The notes beneath the pieces were generated by a model, which saw nothing but the letters and a program-made list of their open reading frames with translations, had not been told where the DNA came from and ran no database searches. The position numbers were made by a program, and so were the translations under genes. From Wyeomyia smithii (lineage: Eukaryota > Arthropoda > Insecta > Diptera > Culicidae): a DNA stretch of 64,000 bases. Positions 10,010 to 20,182 of this stretch are shown one piece after another. The stretch lies in assembly GCF_029784165.1 (NCBI RefSeq), contig NC_073696.1, positions 3,844,001-3,908,000 on the forward strand. Direction: 5' to 3'. Every line of letters starts with the position of its first letter. Positions within the stretch are counted from its first letter, which is position 1.

Positions 10010-11000
10010 TTCTGAATATATTCATATTGGGTGGTATTCGGTCATTTTCAGCAGATTTTCTGGCATCAATCTGACACCGGAAATACCAAAAACTTAAAGT
10101 GGTCGTCTTCAGATTCAAAATGGTGTCCAGGGTTAATATTTGGTTTCTATGCATCATCCCGATTACGGAAATATCAATATTGAGTATCATTCGGAAATTT
10201 TCGACCTAGAAGTTGCCATTTAGCAATTCAAAATAGTGTCTGAGGTCAATTGTTAGCTCGTTGATCATTCTGGTTCCGGAGATACTCATATTGGATGGTA
10301 TTTGGTTATTTTAGGCTGTTTTTTAACAAACCGGAAGTCGCCATCTTGGATTTCAAAATGGTATTTAAAATAATTTCTAGCCTCTGAGTGTCATTCTGGT
10401 TGAAGAAATACCCATTTTGGGTGTTATTTGATCATTTTCGGCTGTTTCCCAGGAACCGGAAGTCGCCAACCTATAATCCAAAATGGGGTCTGTGGTCGAT
10501 TACAGCTGCTGTGTATCATTTTAGATCAGGAGATACTCATGTTAGACGGAAATCGGCCATTTTTGGCTGTTTTCCAGAAACCAGAAGTTGCCATCCTACA
10601 ATTCATAATGGTGTCTGAGGTCAATTTTTAGCTTCTTGCAACATTCTGGCTCCGGAGATACTCCTATTGGGTGGTATTTGGTCACTTTAGGCTGTTTTTC
10701 AGAAGCCGAAAGTTGTCATTTTGGACTTTAAAATTGCCTGTGAAATCAATTTCTGCCATCTGGGCGTAATTCTGGTTCCGAAAACATTAATATTGAATGG
10801 TATTTGGTCATTTCCGGCTGTTTGCCAGACACCGGAAGTCACCATCTTAAAATTCAGGACTGTATCTGTGATCATTTTTTATCTTCTGCATCTATCTGGT
10901 TTCAGAGATACTCATATTTAATAGGAATCGTCCATTTCAGGCTGTTTTCCAGAAACCAGAAGTTGCCATCTTACAATCCCAAATCTTACAATCCATCTTA
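10010..11000 (+). repeat. Tandem array of about 125-bp units inside the long repeat
   Basis: The word GCTGTT followed by a CCGGAAGTCGCCATCTT-like segment recurs at 10315, 10441, 10565, 10691, 10817 and 10941, spacings of 124-126 bp, with more diverged units back to about 10050. Each unit also carries an ATTCTGGTTCCGGAGATACT-like segment. The copy at 16622-17897 lacks this array, jumping from the equivalent of about 9850 to that of 11605. A related inverted segment occurs near 63390-63590. Confidence 0.8.
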
Positions 11001-11245
11001 CAATCCCCCTGAGGTCGATTATGGAACATATTTGCTACCACTAAAAACATTCACCTGCCAAATATGGTTCCATTTAGTTGATTAGTTCGCGAGATGTGCA
11101 GAAATTGGTGTTTAATCCAACTATTATGGACATATTTGTTACCCCTTAAAAATCCACATGCCAAATTCGGTTTCATTTGCTTGGTTTGTTCTTGAGTTGT
11201 GTAGAAATTTTTGTTTTATGTTTGTTTGTTATGTTAGTTTTCGAG

Positions 11246-11553
11246 CAAGGTCGTTAATACGATAGATTATCGCCGATAGTCGTCATCGCCGTTACCGATA
11301 ACGTATGGTATCGTTATTTACGATGACGATAACGTCTTCAAACATTAACGATATCGGCGATGACGATAGTCACTAGACGTTCTCGGTGAGGAAACGTTTT
11401 TTTTTTTCACTTCGGAGGGTTGGAGACGAAACATCACTAGGCAACAGGAAGTCACTTTTCCATATTTGTTTATGTTTCGCGTCTCATCAGAAAAATAAAC
11501 AATAACAGGTATCGTTATCGACGTTTACAATAAATTATCGATTAACAACCTTG
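11246..11553. mobile_element. Non-autonomous hAT-like MITE, 308 bp
   Basis: Terminal inverted repeats are CAAGGTCGTTAAT on the left and CAAGGTTGTTAAT on the reverse complement of the right end. Flanking octamers TTTTCGAG (11238-11245) and TATTCGAG (11554-11561) match at 7 of 8 positions, as expected for a hAT 8-bp target duplication. The interior holds internal inverted repeats of a CGATAGTCGTCATCGCCG-like word and several GATAACG words. No transposase is encoded. CAAGG fits the hAT terminal consensus YARNG. Confidence 0.8.
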
Positions 11554-11604
11554 TATTCGAGCCTATATGGATCAGACAGACCGGACTGCATTTTTATATG
11601 TATA

Positions 11605-11748
11605 GATTACAACATCAATATTTTAGAACCCAAAGAGTGAATATACATTTATTGGTTTGAAGCGTTCATGTAAACCTATTTTTACAAATAAAAGTTTGAA
11701 TGAGAAAGGCTGGGTCTGACCGCTAAGGTGGATTAATTTAGGTTTTCT
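11605..11748 (+). repeat. 3' portion of the long dispersed repeat (copy 1)
   Basis: About 145 bp beginning TTACAACATCAATATTTTAG recur at 17753-17897 with few differences. In both places the match ends just after GGTGGATTAATTTAGG. The shared end marks the probable 3' limit of the long repeat and shows that 8620-11748 and 16622-17897 are copies of one family, the first interrupted by the MITE at 11246. Confidence 0.75.
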
Positions 11749-11769
11749 AAATATTTCTATTGTCGCTTC

Positions 11770-11938
11770 TCTACAGAATTTAGCGAATTAGCGATTAGCG
11801 TTTCGAAGGCCAAAATTTTAGCGACGATAACAGTTTCGCTAACCAGCTCAAAAATTAACGAAATCGCTAAATCGCTAACTGAATTTTAGCGTCGCTAATT
11901 AGCGAATTAGCGTATTAGCGGAATGGTGCCCACCACTG
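11770..11938 (-). repeat. hAT-like terminus rich in TTAGCG motifs (right end)
   Basis: Inverted counterpart of 761-900: many GCGAATTAGCG and AATCGCTAA words and a terminal GGTGCCCACCACTG. Read on the minus strand it begins CAGTGGTGGGCACC, against CAGTGGTGGGTACC at 761. It may be the right end of the same ancient element that hosts the BEL insertion and the long repeat. Confidence 0.5.
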
Positions 11939-12059
11939 ATGCATGTATCCCCCGCGTAAAAAGCGACTTTAGTATATACGAAACATTCCAAATAAGCTTT
12001 ATTTCTCTACATATCGTTAGAATAGTGGCTTTTAACGTTACAAAACTCACTTTCAGTTT

Positions 12060-12640
12060 TTTGTTGCATGTCCTTTGTTTCGTAAGATCACATCCAATCT
12101 TCGTGGTATGTTTACCACCAGGTTTTCACGAGTAGAAGCTGGAATACGCTGCCCGTACGGCGTTCTATAAGTCTGTTTTATTCTTTGGATAATGCGTTGC
12201 AATCTAGACCTTTGAAATCTTCCATAGATTTTCTAAAGGATTTGAATCTGTGCTGGCCAATCCAATAATTTTACATTTTCGTTTAAAAATCACTTTCATG
12301 TTTTCAGTGCTGTATTTTTAGGATCGTTATCCTGTATAAAGATCCAACTAAGAGACATGTTTTCTTTGGCATCACACTACGTAAAATATCTACATAGTCG
12401 TTAGTATTCATCGTCTATGCTATAAAATGAATTGGTTCCAGAGAAATGAACCATACCCTTTTGTGGTCACTTCCAAATTTTACTGCTTTCTTGGTGAATT
12501 GTGCGTTGAAGGCAGTATTTGCCCGTCTTCTCACCAGCTGCTGACCATTTGGACCGAAAAGTTCAAATTTCGACTCATCCAACCAAAACACGATGTGCCA
12601 TTTAGTTGCACCCTAATCTAAGAACTTTTTAGAAAATTCA
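12060..12640 (-). pseudogene. Tc1-like transposase relic
   Basis: Conceptual minus-strand translation, allowing frameshifts, shows the Tc1 landmarks DESKFELFG, then IQDNDPKN (the second catalytic aspartate region, normally DNDPKH), LLDWPAQ and, near the C terminus, RNKGHATK. Several in-frame stops and frame changes interrupt it (for example just after the QDNDPK block). The N-terminal DNA-binding half is absent. Family assignment is firm from the motif order; the exact subfamily is not. Confidence 0.8.
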
Positions 12641-12689
12641 GCTCTTGCCAAAATGTGTAGCTTTTGAGGTAGAGAAGAGTTTCCCGGGT

Positions 12690-12875
12690 ACCTTCCAATC
12701 CTTTAGAAAATCTATAGAAGATAGTGAAGGTCTAGGTATCCAAAGATTAAAACAGATTTATGGAACGTCGTACAGGCAGCGTGGTATGGTATTCCAGTTT
12801 CTACTCGTGAAAACCACGAAGATTGAATATGATCTTACGAAACAAAGGACATGCCACAAAATACACTAAAATCGC
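12690..12875 (+). pseudogene. Second, inverted Tc1-like transposase 3' end
   Basis: The plus strand carries the same sequence as the minus strand of about 12070-12240: TTAGAAAATCTAT, AACAGATTTATGGAACG, TACTCGTGAAAACC and ATCTTACGAAACAAAGGACA in the same order. Its translation ends RNKGHATK, as in the other copy. A segment of about 90 bp present at 11975-12055 is missing between this copy and the right terminus; an equivalent segment appears at 13335-13440. Confidence 0.7.
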
Positions 12876-12894
12876 TTTTTACGCGGGAGTTACG

Positions 12895-13062
12895 TGCCGC
12901 GTAAAAAGAAACTGCGCAAAAAAACGCGTAAATTCCGGAATCCGCGTAATTTCCGGAACTCGCGTAAAAAAAAAGCGTGAATTCCGGAATCTGCGTAGAA
13001 AAAAATTAAAAAAAAAACGCGTAAATTTCAGAATCTGCGTAAATTCCGGAATCCGCGAGTTA
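12895..13062. repeat. Degenerate minisatellite built on CGCGTAAATTCCGGAATC
   Basis: About six variants of an 18-bp word recur with A-rich spacers. The array begins immediately outside the right Tc1-like terminus. The CGCGTAAA start of the unit resembles that terminus, so it may have grown from it. The open frame across it encodes only low-complexity K/R-rich sequence and is not taken as a gene. Confidence 0.6.
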
Positions 13063-13330
13063 ACAACCGAGCTACCAAAGGAATTTGCTGACAATTCAGA
13101 CAATGCCATCGACGAGCAGGTTGACGACAATCGAACGATCGGAGCCACCACCGAGCGATGCGGAGTCAGCGGTTCATATTCTGACCAACGTGAATCGAAC
13201 GGCGGGCACAAATGTAATCGTTAGAATTAATAAAGTCAGTCTTAATTGAGCAGTGAAATGTGTCAGTAGCTTTTTTAAAAAATCCGAACAACACCCAAGT
13301 GTTTAACTCGCGTAAAAAAACGCGTTGAAA
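13063..13330. other. Unclassified GC-richer segment ending in a possible poly(A) signal
   Basis: About 150 bp of higher GC than the surroundings (13063-13210) followed by GAATTAATAAAGTCAG near 13225-13240. It could be an LTR or 3'-UTR fragment of a retroelement. No motif settles this. Confidence 0.25.
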
Positions 13331-13334
13331 GCGA

Positions 13335-13440
13335 CCTTAGTGTATTGAAATTGAGTTTGGTAACGTTAAAAGTCACTTTTCTAACGTTATGTAGAGAAAT
13401 AATGTTTATTTGAAATGTTTTGTATATATGTTCTGATAGC
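13335..13440 (-). repeat. Inverted copy of Tc1-like subterminal sequence
   Basis: Matches the reverse complement of about 11970-12055, including GTAACGTTAAAAG and ATGTAGAGAAATAA. It is preceded by CGCGTAAAAAAACGCG and is probably a displaced piece of the same Tc1-like family. Confidence 0.6.
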
Positions 13441-14230
13441 TTATTTATTTTTTTCGCCACCTAAAACACTAAACACTAACTCACGCAAAAAACTTTTCAA
13501 ATCCCCGATTCTGGAAAAATCCAGTTAGGTATATTTCCTCTCCTCTTTTAAAAAGAGTGTCTGCAGATCGTAATGATGTAACACAACAGCATAAAACAAT
13601 TGCAATCAGTGCGCAAATATGGAAAATTATCCAACATTGCAAGTGTATTTATTATTTTCGCCATCACTGTAGTATAAAGGGGGGGGGGGGGCTCCTAGTT
13701 AAAATGTCGTTAAAATTCTCAATAAACATTGCCTCAATAAAAATTGACACAGGAAATACTATCTTGTATTTTCATTTCTCGAAAACATTTCTAGAGAAAC
13801 ATTTCAAAAGGTCCTATCTGCTGTGATCGATTTTTTGATCGAACACTTCCATTCAATCACCACAACTTATTAAACACCTGTTATGCCACGTTATTTGCAC
13901 GAGTTGATAGTGGAGAGATCACTCTAGCCTTCGTAACGAAAACCACGCTTGGAAAAGTTACTAAAGATGAACCATTACCAAAATGAAAAGACGCTCCGGA
14001 AAAACGATAAAAGCAAATAGGCCCTTCTTAAATGTTTATCTAGATTTTTCAAGTGTATTCGAACTTATTATTATATAATCACGCCGCGAATCGGAGTAGG
14101 TTTGTTCGATCGATAAATATCGTGATTAATCTAACGCTGGAGCTCCCAAATCATGGTGGGGTATTTTCGACAAAAATAAAAACCAGTCGCTAGTTAGTCT
14201 TCCACGTCTTCACTCGGAGGAACACTTGTT
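13441..14230. other. Non-coding stretch with a homopolymer and an LTR-like segment
   Basis: Contains a run of 13 G at 13679-13691. Near 14080-14130, about 50 bp (with TCGATAAATATC) resemble 22977-23030 at very roughly three quarters identity. No gene is evident. Confidence 0.3.
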
Positions 14231-14234
14231 CAAA

Positions 14235-14447
14235 TTAAAATATTTGGTGGAACACCTTCATTTTTGAATCAATGAGTCTCTTTTTGTGGTAATGCAAAAG
14301 CTGCTCACTCCCGACTCTGAATAGTTCGGCTGCAATGCCGTCCTTTCCTCGGCGAGTCTGTGTCGACATTTGGGTCTCGAAGGGATCGCACACCGAGGAC
14401 GTCGGAGAAATGTCATCCGTTAACACTAATGGTCGGTCTGAGAGCAC
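14235..14447 (-). pseudogene. Short LINE reverse-transcriptase relic
   Basis: The minus-strand translation contains GKDGIAAELFRVGSEQLL, which resembles the conserved AAGKDGIPAELLK block at the start of LINE reverse transcriptases of RTE/CR1 type. Only this block is preserved; upstream residues are not diagnostic and the palm domain is missing. Confidence 0.45.
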
Positions 14448-14475
14448 TGCCGCTCATAACAAGTCCGTCCCATTT
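14446..14475 (-). repeat. Inverted repeat partner of 18093-18120
   Basis: The segment CTGCCGCTCATAACAAGTCC continuing to CCCATTTGC is the near-exact reverse complement of CAATTGGGACGGACTTGCC and the following ATGAGCGGCAG at 18093-18120. Related but weaker words (AGTCAGTCCCATAG near 14715 and GCTATGGGAC near 17958) also occur. This suggests two ends of one repeat family in opposite orientation. Confidence 0.5.
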
Positions 14476-14579
14476 GCGTTTTGGTGCTGATGAGAAAACA
14501 GCAATTAAAAATCGTAACGCTTTAGGTGAAATTTTGCACTCAAATGCTTTTTCAATCAAGATCATCAACAGAATTTAGT

Positions 14580-15400
14580 ACTGAAATGACAATCTAACCC
14601 TTTTACATCATAACACTTGCATAAACACCGAAATTTGATTAAAATTTGTTGAAAATCATAAGCTGGGACTCACATGCGATTACTTTTACGGTACGTAGCC
14701 AGAATGATAGCAAGTCAGTCCCATAGCCAGCTACGACCGGTGATGAAAAACGAACTACTGCAAATCGATGGCGGTGCTATAGCTTGCGTTTAGAATGAAT
14801 CCATCGCTGGTCAATTCATAAATGACCTTCGCTCGTGCTTCATTAAATAAGTTTAAAAATAAAATTAGATTTTGGTTTTACATTTGATACCTACTACTGA
14901 TAAATTCAAAATCAGTTTAGGTGTAGGAACTTGTTCTAAATTTTCCTGAGAGGAGTCACACGTTCGTGACTCCGGACAGCTTCCACGTAGCAGTGAAAGC
15001 AAATATGAAAGAACACCTACAGCTTAGAAAAATGTTTGCTCCATTAAAAACAGCTAAGTAGCGTACCGAAGTATTTAATATGACTGACCAATTCATCAAA
15101 ACGAAATTCACGACAATAATTGAACAATTCTCACCCACGTCTTTACATAAAATACGGATAAAATACGAAAAGTAGTATTTACTAAATAATGCTTTAACTG
15201 ATAATACAGTGACACACCTAAAGCGTTTACTGTCAACAAACAACAGCTGAAAGAAGCTACTGGTGGAAACTTTGTCTTGAAAAAACATAGTACTATCAGC
15301 TAGAGCCCCACGATGTAGAACGCATGAAATTTAATCAAACCTCCTATTGAATATCACTTCATACATCCAATTCTAAACCTGAAGACCATAAGTTGTAGTA
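14580..15400. other. Non-coding stretch, nothing recognised
   Basis: AT-rich sequence between the LINE scrap and the repeat cluster. The open frames here show no known motif or convincing start. Confidence 0.3.
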
Positions 15401-15407
15401 AATATTA

Positions 15408-16050
15408 CATTTTCGCCTTTCTCCTAGAAAGGTATAGCAATCACTGGAAAAACCGAAGGTATAAAAGTGGTCCCAATGGCCGAATGTCATATACCACTCG
15501 ACCCCTTTCGACGAACTGAGCATTTTCTGTATGTATGTATGTATGTGTGTATGTGTGTGTGTGTGTATGTGCAACTTTTTTTTCTCACTCACTTTTCTCA
15601 GAGATGGCTGGACCGATTTCCATATAATTAATTGCAAATGAAAGGTCTAGTTGCGCCATAGGTTGCTATTGAATTTCATTGTAATCGGATTTTTAGTTTA
15701 GAGGCTATGTATCAAAATGTAAAAATCACGAAACACCAATATCTCAGAAACCACACAGCCGATTTCAATAAAACTGGTTTCAAATGATTGGGCTGTCTCC
15801 AGAATCCTTAACTTTTGAATTTCGTTATGATTGAACATATGGTTCAAAAGTTATGTAAAGAAAAGTTACCCTGAGGTTGTTTAAACTCACTCATTTTTCT
15901 CAGTGATGGCTGAACCGATTTTCACAAAATTAGTGTCAAATGAAAGGTCTAGTTGCCCCATAGGTTGCTATTGAATTTCATTACAATCGGATTGCAACTG
16001 TGTCCGTTGTTCATAAAAATGTGAAATCACATAATGAAAGTAAATATATT
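15408..16050 (+). repeat. Long dispersed repeat, truncated copy 2
   Basis: Starts GCCTTTCTCCTAGAAAGGT, with CACTCGACCCCTTTCGACGA, a TATG/TG microsatellite at about 15524-15572 and two CTCAG[AT]GATGGCTG blocks. It ends near GTAAATATATTGACTTTC where copy 3 begins. Confidence 0.7.
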
Positions 16051-16052
16051 GA

Positions 16053-16620
16053 CTTTCTCCTAACGATCACTGGCTAATTAAAAGGTAGAAAAATGATTGA
16101 AATGGCCGAATGTCATATACTACTCAACTCAGTTCGACGAATCGAGCATTTTCTGCATATATGCATGTATAGGTGTATATGTTTGTGTGTGGGTGTCTAC
16201 GTGTGTATGTGCACCTTTCTTTCGCACTCACTTTTCTCAGAGATGGTCTGACCTATTCTTTCTATCTTGGTGTCAAATGAAGGGTCTATTTGCCGCTTAG
16301 GTTGCTATTGAATTTCATTGTAATCAAACTTTTAGTTTTGGCGCTGCGTCAGAATGTGAAAAACGCCCTTATATCTCAGAAGCTATGAACATAGTCGAAT
16401 TCAAATAAATGGGCTTTCAAACCCTTAAACAATGAATTTCATAATGTTTAAACATGTGATTTGAAAGTTATAGAAAGAAACGAAATCCGCAGACTGTTTA
16501 AAACTATAGCTACGATCAAAATATGTGGCCTCAACATCATTCAAATTTAATATTGTACTATTTCAATGTTTGCGGCCTTACTCGGGATTGAAGTTGAAAT
16601 TAAAAGTCATTTCTATCATT
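16053..16620 (+). repeat. Long dispersed repeat, truncated copy 3
   Basis: Begins GACTTTCTCCTAACGATCAC, a diverged form of the family start, followed by the CACTCACTTTTCTCAGAGATGG block. It stops where copy 4 starts with TTTTTGCCTTTCTCCTAG, so three family starts lie head to tail. Confidence 0.65.
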
Positions 16621-16621
16621 T

Positions 16622-17897
16622 CACTTTTTGCCTTTCTCCTAGAAGGTATAGCAATCACTGCAAAAACTAAAGGTATAAAAGTGCTCAAAAGGGCCGAATG
16701 TCGTATACCACTCGACTCAGTTCGACGAGCTGAGCATTTTCTGTATGTGTGTGTGGGTGTAACGCTCTCCCAATCTCACTCGATTTTCTCAGAGATGGCT
16801 GAATCGATTTCAATGAAATCAATTGCAAATGAAAGGTCTAGTTGCCCTATAAGACTCTATTGAATTTTATTGTAATCTGATTTCTAGTTTAGAGGTTATG
16901 TATCAAAATGTAAAAATCACGAAACATCAATATCTCAAAAACTACACAACCGATTTGAACAAAATTGGTTCCAAATGAGCGGGCTACCTAAAAACCCTCA
17001 ACTTTTGAATTTTATGAAGATTGAATATATGGTTCAGAAGTTACAGAAAGAAACGTGTTCTAGAGACTGTTTAATCTCACTCATGTTTCTCTGAGATGGC
17101 TGGACCGATTTTCATAAAATCAGTGTCATAAGGAAAGTCTTGTTTCGAACGGATTATTACTTTTCCTGTTATGTTTAAAAATGTGAAATCCAGCTATGAA
17201 AAGAAACATATCAATCATAAACAAATCACTAAACTTCATTATCTTAGAAACTACACAACAGATTTGAACAATATTGATATCGAATGAACGGGATAGTTAA
17301 GGGTTAACTGATGAATTATGATTGAACACTTGGTTTCAAAGTTTGGCTTCCCATACGTTCCCTGTTCATTTGATTGTAATCAAACTTAAGCAACCGTTTG
17401 TTTTAATTTGTAAAACAACGAAAGTCTATTATCTCAAGAATTACACGACTTATTTGAACATAACTAGTGTCATACAAACGAGTCATCTCTCAAACTTACA
17501 AATAACAAACTTCATAAAAAATTGATATACTGTTCAAAAGTTTTGTAAAGAAAAGAAATTCAAAGACTATTCAATACTATAGCTGCTTTGATCAATATAA
17601 ATGGCCTCAACATGATTTAAATGTGGTATCGTACTATTTGAACGTTCCCGGTATCGCTCGTGATTAAATTGTTCGAAATTAAGAGTCATTTCTTATATTT
17701 CGCTATTTCTGAAGCACTAACATTACGTCAAATTTCATATTTTATACTTTAATTACAACATCAATATTTTAGAACCCAAAGAGTGAATATACCTTTTTGG
17801 ATTTAAGCATTTATGTAAATCTATTTTTACAAATAATAAGTTTGAATGAGAAAAGCTGAGTCTGACCGATAGGTGGATTAATTTAGGTTTCATAATC
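16622..17897 (+). repeat. Long dispersed repeat, copy 4 (lacks the 125-bp array)
   Basis: Aligns with 8620-9860 over its first kilobase and with 11605-11748 over its last 145 bp. The 125-bp tandem array of copy 1 is absent. The open frames in it are broken and share no protein motif, so the family looks non-coding. Confidence 0.75.
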
Positions 17898-18129
17898 ATT
17901 ATTGGCTGTGGGGTTGAATTGCGAAGATTTTTTCAATGGGACCGATAGCGATCACTTTTGCTATGGGACAAACCGACTTGCTATTTTTTTCATAGTTCCT
18001 CAGAACGAAGTATTCAAATATATTTGTTTTATCGGAAGTAGACATAAAAAGGAATTGATTCCATAAATAAACTCAAAATTGAAGAAAATGCAATTGGGAC
18101 GGACTTGCCATGAGCGGCAGAGCAGGTAT

Positions 18130-18486
18130 CGCCATTAAGGTATTGCCATGGCAGTTTCCGGATATCTTTCCGTGCAAAATATGTGCCACAGGATTTTCTT
18201 CTGGCTGCGGCGAAATTCACCAACTTCAGGACATTCTTATCACTGGCAGCGGCTGTGTTGGTATCGGACGGAAAAACTATTCTTATCCAAACTATACGTT
18301 TGAGTCCCCATTGAAGATCTTTATATCATGTTTTGAACGCTTTTTATATATTTTATCGAGAAGCCCATAGAACTCCTCCTTCACGACATCGGGTTTGTCG
18401 TTTGTTGTAGAATCTACCCTTGTTTCTGGACACCCAAAACGGTCACCAACGGGCCTCCACCTATGACCCGCTTGATCTGTTTTCAT
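18130..18486 (-). pseudogene. LINE endonuclease relic
   Basis: Two minus-strand frames together resemble the apurinic-type endonuclease of RTE/CR1 LINEs. One gives EEFYGLLDKIYKK followed by HDIKIFNGDSNV, corresponding to the FYxQLExTYD...DIKIVIGDxNAxVG block seen intact at about 48150-48240. The next gives LVNFAAARRKSCGTYFARKD followed by a short RKLPW segment, matching INFA...STFFPRKDIHKxTW. The frames differ, so there is at least one frameshift, and the reverse transcriptase is missing. Confidence 0.7.
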
Positions 18487-18489
18487 TGT

Positions 18490-18956
18490 ATCACGAAATC
18501 GACACTTCGTTTACCTCTGTCGCAGCCTCTGTAGTTTTTGTGGTTTCCACTATAGGATCTACCGCTCGGAACTCACGTTCACTCGTCTTCGGTGACTGCA
18601 CTTCTTGGATGGCTGCAACTTCATATTCACATTTTGTATTTGGGTCCTAAAGCTATTTAGGACCTGAGATTTAGGACTATTAGAAAATAAGTTTCTAAGC
18701 TGCTAGGAATTTGTCACCATTACTCGCAGTGGCGCGACACTGGCAAGGATATGTGGTCTGCAAAATCACAGCCGATATGCGATTATAGGCAGTATAGTGT
18801 CGCTGTGAAAGTGATATAGCGTACTGCATCGAATTTCGAACACTTATTCTCAACCTGAATGTATTCAAAATTTTCTTCCGAAAAAGCTTATAGATAAATT
18901 ATCAACATATCAACATACATATCAACAACATATAGATAACTTATCAATTATCAACA
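18490..18956. other. Non-coding, with an ATATCAACA simple repeat
   Basis: No gene is seen. From about 18890 to 18956 the word ATATCAACA and close variants recur several times, directly before the MITE at 18965. Confidence 0.4.
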
Positions 18957-18964
18957 TACGTCGC

Positions 18965-19130
18965 TAGGGAACCTGTATATTAGAGAAATGACAAGACACT
19001 TACCGTTAAGGCAACTGTCAACATCAAAACGGATAACGGCAATGCAAAATTATACAGCTCGCCCGTTTTGATGTTGACAGTTGCCTTAACGGTGAGTGTC
19101 TTGTCATTTCTCTAATATACAGGTTCCCTA
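18965..19130. mobile_element. Foldback MITE, 166 bp, near-perfect hairpin
   Basis: The two 68-bp arms (18965-19032 and 19063-19130) are inverted copies with a single mismatch, separated by 30 bp. Ends are TAGGGAACCTGTATATTAG. It is flanked by the perfect 8-bp duplication TACGTCGC at 18957-18964 and 19131-19138. The 8-bp duplication and TAGGG terminus (YARNG) indicate a hAT-derived element. The near identity of the arms suggests a young insertion or gene conversion between them. Confidence 0.9.
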
Positions 19131-19272
19131 TACGTCGCAATTAAAGCAAACATAGCCGATAAGGCGGATATATGCATAGTTCGTATCGGGGGGCACTCAC
19201 ATGCATATATCACTTTCGCGGTTACTCCCTGTATAATTGTACAATAATGGATTCATCTAGTAAGCTGATCAT

Positions 19273-20174
19273 TAGACTGGGACACGGTTATATGGGAAAA
19301 AGCGATGGTGTTATTTTTTCGCTCCAATGCACTTTTCGTGTTCCTTATGAGTCCCATAACAACTGTGTAACTTCTCAGATCGATCGGTGAAACGCCCGAT
19401 TTGCGCCCGATTTTTAAAGTTTCCATACGATTTTATATGGGAAAATTCACTTTTTCAAAACTCATTCTCTATAAATTCCCAGTTGGGTCCTAAAAATAAA
19501 TCGATACATGATATTTGTAGGAAATTTTCCTGGGAAAAACTCTTTTAAAGACCGTCAGGCGCTACGATGCTTGTAGAAACAGCTATTCACCCCAAACTGA
19601 TTGAATGTCTGACAAGCGGCTCACCATTGAATTTTACTAGCAATACTGATGCAGCATGCTGCTGTTGCAAATTCAACCATGTGATGAGAAAGGATATCGC
19701 TTAAATTTATCTTGGAGGCTTCCCCGAAAATACTATGAGCAAAAATCACACTTTGAAAATTAATTCCACGCGAAATTATTTCTCATACTTAAGCAAGTCT
19801 GCAATAGCAGCACGCTGTAGCAATGTTGCTGGAAAATTTCAATTGTGAGCCGTTCGTCAGACATTCAATCAGTTTGGGGTGAATAGCTGTTTCCACAAGC
19901 GTCGTAGCGCCTTACGGTCTTCAGAAGAGTTTTTCCCAGGAAAATTTCCTACAAATATCATGTATTGATTTATTTTTAGGACCCAACTGGGAATTTATAT
20001 AGAATAAGTATTGAAAAAGTGAATTTTCCCATATAAAATCGTATGAAAACTTTAAAAATCGGGCGCAAATCGGGCGTTTCACCGATCGATCTGAAAAGTT
20101 ACACAGTTTTTATGAGACCCATAAGGAACACGAAAAGTGCATGGGAGCTAACATTTATTTTTTGTCCCACGCTA
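19273..20174. mobile_element. Large foldback MITE, 902 bp
   Basis: Arms of about 390 bp (19273-19670 and 19790-20174) are inverted copies with scattered differences, around a unique centre of about 120 bp. Ends are TAGACTGGGACA and TAGCGTGGGACA. The perfect 8-bp duplication CTGATCAT flanks it at 19265-19272 and 20175-20182. Landmarks in both arms include GATCGATCGGTGAAACGCCC and CACCCCAAACTGATTGAATG. No protein is encoded. The 8-bp duplication points to hAT; only one of the two ends fits YARNG exactly. Confidence 0.9.
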
Positions 20175-20182
20175 CTGATCAT

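Larger units (their letters stand above)
11948..12890. mobile_element. Rearranged Tc1-like DNA transposon
   Basis: Ends are inverted copies of CCCGCGTAAAAAGCGA-type sequence, with TA at both outer borders (11946-11947 and 12891-12892), the Tc1/mariner target duplication. Inside are Tc1-type transposase remains on the minus strand (about 12060-12640) and a second, opposed copy of the transposase 3' end on the plus strand (about 12690-12875). The element is therefore a head-to-head chimera with two 3' ends, which could not encode a working transposase. Confidence 0.75.

Noticed and set aside
12823..13224. 133-codon frame rich in K and R
   Set aside because: Its middle is the CGCGTAAATTCC minisatellite and its start is the inverted Tc1 remnant, so it is a chance read-through.
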